The notes below the pieces were generated by a model. The model did no database searches. It saw only the letters and a list, made by a program, of their open reading frames with translations, and was not told the origin of the DNA. A stretch of DNA of 64,000 nt from Asticcacaulis sp. ZE23SCel15 (GTDB taxonomy: Bacteria; Pseudomonadota; Alphaproteobacteria; Caulobacterales; Caulobacteraceae): NCBI RefSeq assembly GCF_030505395.1, contig NZ_CP130044.1, positions 3,419,001-3,483,000 on the forward strand. The letters run 5' to 3'. A program made the position numbers and the translations under genes. Positions 61,230 through 64,000 of the stretch are shown here, piece after piece. Each line of letters starts with the position of its first letter. Position 1 is the stretch's first letter.

Positions 61230-63857
61230 TTAAAAGGCTGGCAGGGCTTTGGTGCCGGACACTGTGATCGTAGCTTTGGCACCCGCGACATTCGGATGAG
61301 GCTGACCGCCGCCGACCCATAGGTCAACCGCACCGGCCTCCAGCACCCGTTCCCCCACCTGATTGACAATGCTCATGGCCTTGGCATCGAGCATGAAACT
61401 GACGGTTTTCGTCTCACCGGCCTTGAGCGAGACTCGCTCGAACCCTTTCAGGGCGCGGATCGGCGCATCGGCCGTGGTGCGCGACACATAAAGCTGCACC
61501 ACCTCATCGCCGTCCACCTTACCCGCATTGGTGACCTCGACACTGACGCGCACCGGCTGTCCGGCCTTGATCTTAGTGCGATCCAGCTTGAGCTTACCAT
61601 AACTGAAATTTGTGTAGCTCAGGCCATGACCAAAGGGGTACAGCGCCTCGCCCTTGAAATAGCGGTAGGTGCGCCCATCCATGTTATAATCCTTGAACGG
61701 CGGCAACTGATCGGCGGATTTGTAAAACGTCACAGGCAAACGCCCGGCCGGACTGAAATCACCAGCGATGAGCTTCGCGACCGCATGGCCGCCCTCACCA
61801 CCCGGATACCAGGCCTCGATAATGGCGGGCAGGTTCTTATCGGCCCAGTTAACGCTCATGGCACTGCCGTTCATCAGCACCAGAACAACCGGCTTACCCG
61901 TCGCATGCAGACGCTCGATCAGCTTTTGCTGCGGCTCCGGCAAATCGAGGCTGGTGCGGTCACCACCGGCAAAACCGGGCGCCAGCACCTTCATTTCCTC
62001 GCCCTCAAGCCGGGCCGTCAAACCGGCAGCAAAGACCACCAGATCAGCATTTTGCGCCGCCGCTATGGCCTTGGTGTCATTGGCACCCGGCGGGCTCCAT
62101 TGCAGGCGGTGATCGCCGCGCTGGCCTTTCTGGGCGGCTTCGATACGGATCTTATAGGTCTTACCCATCTCCAGCGGCACGGCGGTGTCCGAAGTCGGCC
62201 AGGCGATATCCCAGACATCGGCAATCAGCTTATCGTCAATATAGACCCGGTATCCGGCATCGCCGGTATAGCGGAACCGATAGCCACCGCTCTCAGACGG
62301 GCGAATATAACCGCTCCAGCGCACCGAGGCCTCACGCGCCACACGGTCAGGCCAGCCCCAGCGGAACTGGGCATTGGTAACCGTGGTCGTGGCCACCGGC
62401 GTACCTTCGGGCTTGGGGCCACTGAAGTCTTCGAGCTTAAGCCCCGGCGTGGCGCAGGCCGCGTCCTGACAGAAGGCGGCGTCGGGCACATTCTCCAGCG
62501 GCGGCGCGACCCAGCCGGTGCCTTCAACAAAGGTGACTTCGGCATTGGGATAACGCGCCTTAAGGCCCGCATAGATAGTAACCGGCTTTGACGGCGTGCC
62601 GTTGTAATTGCCGACCAAGGCCTCAACACTGTTGGCATTGGGGCCGATCACGGCAATGCGGCGCGGATCACCCTTAAACGGCAACAGGCCATCGTTTTTG
62701 AGCAGCACCAGCGATTTTTCCGCCGTCTCTAACGCCAAGGCACGATGTTCGGGGGTGTCGTAATCAGTGGGTTTAATGCCCGCAAATGGCCCTCTATAGG
62801 GCTGGTCCAGCAGCCCCAGACGGTAGCGGATTTCAAACAGACGGATCAGGGCCTGATCCAACAACGCCTCGCTCAAAAGCCCCTGTTTGACGGCATTGAC
62901 GGTGGTTTGAGGATCAAAAGTTTTGTTGGCGGCAAAGTCGCAATTGAGGTCGGTACCGGCCTTCCATGCCACAGCGATCGCCTCTTCCGGCGTTTTAACA
63001 TAGGCATGGGAGGTCGGCAGATAAAAGTCAGCAATCGCCGCACAGTCAGAGACAATGTGGCCCTTAAAGCCCCAGTCTGTTTTCACTCGGTCGCGCATAT
63101 AGGGCGTATAACCACAGGCCGGAACCCCATTGACGGCATTATAGGCGCACATGATGCCTTCGACGCGGGCCTCGGTAATCGCAGCATGAAAGGCCGGCAG
63201 ATAGGTGTCGATCTCATCGCGCTTTGACGGGTGAATGTCGTCGAAATGACGGTCGGCTTCGGGGCCGGAATGGACCGCCAGATGCTTTACGGTCGCGGCG
63301 GTTTTGGGATGAGCCGGATAGGGCCCCTGCAAGCCCTTGATGAAGGCCACACCCATGCGTGAGGTCAGATACGGGTCTTCGCCGTAAGTTTCCTGCCCCC
63401 GCCCCCAGCGCGGATCACGGAAAATATTGACGTTCGGTGACCATACCGTCAGGCCCTGATAGCGCTTGGTGCTGCCATCCGCCGTTCGGAACCCAAGGTT
63501 CTTGGCGCGAAATTCGGTCGCGATAACATCGGCCACGCGCTGCATCAGCGGCGTATCCCAGGTCGCGGCCAGACCCACCGCCTGCGGGAACACGGTCGCG
63601 TCGCCGGCGCGCGCCACCCCGTGCAGACCTTCGTTCCACCACTCATAAGCGGGCAGGTTCAGGCGCGGAATGGCCGCAGCATTGTTCTGAATCTGAGCCG
63701 CTTTTTCCTCAAGCGTCAGGCGCGACACAATATCGACCGCCCGCGCCTGCGGACTCAAGGTCTGGTTCTGATAGGCGGCAGGCGCTTGCGCCATCACGGG
63801 CATTGCCAGTGCGGCCAGAGTGGCCGAGGTCAGCAACAGGGTTCGGATCGGCGTCAT
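61230..63857 (-). CDS. Secreted GH3 glycoside hydrolase with PA14 insertion
   Basis: 875 residues from ATG 63857, signal peptide MTPIRTLLLTSATLAALAMP followed by VMAQ. GH3 barrel with the nucleophile in HIVSDCAAIADFY, an alpha/beta sandwich interrupted by a PA14 carbohydrate-binding domain (~485-620: VRWSGYIRPSESGGYRFRYT, YIDDKLIADVWDI), and a C-terminal FnIII-like domain. Its layout is that of beta-glucosidase/beta-xylosidase GH3 enzymes active on hemicellulose. It follows the GH43-like gene by 10 bases and precedes the pectinesterase, so it lies in the same operon. Confidence 0.93.
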   Translation of the reverse strand: MTPIRTLLLTSATLAALAMPVMAQAPAAYQNQTLSPQARAVDIVSRLTLEEKAAQIQNNAAAIPRLNLPAYEWWNEGLHGVARAGDATVFPQAVGLAATWDTPLMQRVADVIATEFRAKNLGFRTADGSTKRYQGLTVWSPNVNIFRDPRWGRGQETYGEDPYLTSRMGVAFIKGLQGPYPAHPKTAATVKHLAVHSGPEADRHFDDIHPSKRDEIDTYLPAFHAAITEARVEGIMCAYNAVNGVPACGYTPYMRDRVKTDWGFKGHIVSDCAAIADFYLPTSHAYVKTPEEAIAVAWKAGTDLNCDFAANKTFDPQTTVNAVKQGLLSEALLDQALIRLFEIRYRLGLLDQPYRGPFAGIKPTDYDTPEHRALALETAEKSLVLLKNDGLLPFKGDPRRIAVIGPNANSVEALVGNYNGTPSKPVTIYAGLKARYPNAEVTFVEGTGWVAPPLENVPDAAFCQDAACATPGLKLEDFSGPKPEGTPVATTTVTNAQFRWGWPDRVAREASVRWSGYIRPSESGGYRFRYTGDAGYRVYIDDKLIADVWDIAWPTSDTAVPLEMGKTYKIRIEAAQKGQRGDHRLQWSPPGANDTKAIAAAQNADLVVFAAGLTARLEGEEMKVLAPGFAGGDRTSLDLPEPQQKLIERLHATGKPVVLVLMNGSAMSVNWADKNLPAIIEAWYPGGEGGHAVAKLIAGDFSPAGRLPVTFYKSADQLPPFKDYNMDGRTYRYFKGEALYPFGHGLSYTNFSYGKLKLDRTKIKAGQPVRVSVEVTNAGKVDGDEVVQLYVSRTTADAPIRALKGFERVSLKAGETKTVSFMLDAKAMSIVNQVGERVLEAGAVDLWVGGGQPHPNVAGAKATITVSGTKALPAF

Positions 63858-63867
63858 GGTCTTCACC

Positions 63868-64000
63868 TTACAACGCTCTGTAGGTGAAGTTTTTGAACCG
63901 GGCCTCGCCCTTGCCCGCCGCATAGAAACCCGGCTTGAGCATCAGGAAACCGCCGCGCACATTATGATGATAGCCCGACACTTCCATGCCGCGGTCAAAG
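63868..64000 (-). CDS. 3' end of a GH43-like (beta-xylosidase/arabinofuranosidase type) gene
   Basis: The last 43 codons run off the window edge. They encode FDRGMEVSGYHHNVRGGFLM, LKPGFYAAGKGEARFKNFTYRAL and TAA (63868-63870). This resembles the C-terminal beta-sandwich end of GH43-type enzymes (FxNFxYR ending). Only the tail is visible, so the assignment is tentative. It is 10 bases from the GH3 start on the same strand. Confidence 0.5.
   Translation of the reverse strand, partial: FDRGMEVSGYHHNVRGGFLMLKPGFYAAGKGEARFKNFTYRAL

Noticed and set aside
1-64000. CRISPR arrays, tRNA or rRNA genes, intact transposases or prophage genes
   Set aside because: None was found by reading the intergenic regions and frames. 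A covariance-model scan would be needed to exclude a tRNA or small RNA completely.

Overview
The window reads like chromosomal DNA of a Caulobacteraceae alphaproteobacterium, most likely Asticcacaulis or a close relative. This is inferred from gene content, not from a database search. The pointers are a GapR-type (DUF2312) nucleoid protein, a motA with no motB beside it, the alphaproteobacterial 41-residue L36, a glyoxylate-shunt block with an ScfR/RamB-like regulator, a TonB-dependent receptor, and many plant-polysaccharide enzymes. No tRNA, rRNA, CRISPR array or intact insertion sequence was seen.

Layout. 0-6 kb: a small unknown gene, then an RND efflux permease and lipoprotein adaptor (minus strand) divergent from a TetR regulator, with a palindromic operator candidate between them. 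6-11.3 kb: the ScfR/RamB-like regulator divergent from aceA and aceB, with two tiny unrecognised genes. 11.3-20.3 kb: housekeeping and envelope genes, namely three related small secreted proteins in tandem, mnmC, an Ala-rich lipoprotein, motA, an AspA/AstE-like metallohydrolase, a lytic transglycosylase, rpmJ and gapR. 20.3-24.1 kb: a GPH sugar symporter overlapping a GH94-like glycoside phosphorylase. 24.1-24.5 kb: a deletion scar made of the last 40 codons of a Fis-type activator fused tail to tail with the last ~100 codons of an aldehyde dehydrogenase.

24.6-51.6 kb is an accessory catabolic region. It holds a minus-strand operon (VanB-like reductase, SBF-type symporter, beta-hydroxyacid dehydrogenase), a single protein that joins an AraC regulator to an acetamidase/formamidase, ribokinase, carboxylesterase, a TonB receptor, an SDR, an SRPBCC/ArsR pair, a Rieske oxygenase alpha subunit followed by a free-standing acetamidase/formamidase and a free-standing AraC regulator, two related MFS transporters, a GH3 enzyme, a LigB/DODA dioxygenase, a VOC protein, an SGNH esterase, a second dehydrogenase paralogue and a TauD-type dioxygenase. 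Together these suggest uptake and oxidative breakdown of a small, probably plant-derived aromatic or amide compound. The substrate cannot be read from the sequence.

51.6-64 kb: an RTX protein, then a minus-strand pectin/hemicellulose locus: GH43-like (cut by the window edge), GH3 with PA14, pectinesterase CE8, GH2, pectate lyase PL10, rhamnogalacturonan acetylesterase CE12 and a PL1-like lyase.

The most unusual items are the AraC-amidase fusion beside an unfused pair in the opposite gene order, the deletion scar, an exact 47-bp dispersed repeat, a candidate small transcript with a strong hairpin ahead of the fusion gene, and a run of convergent genes whose stop codons interlock on the same four bases.
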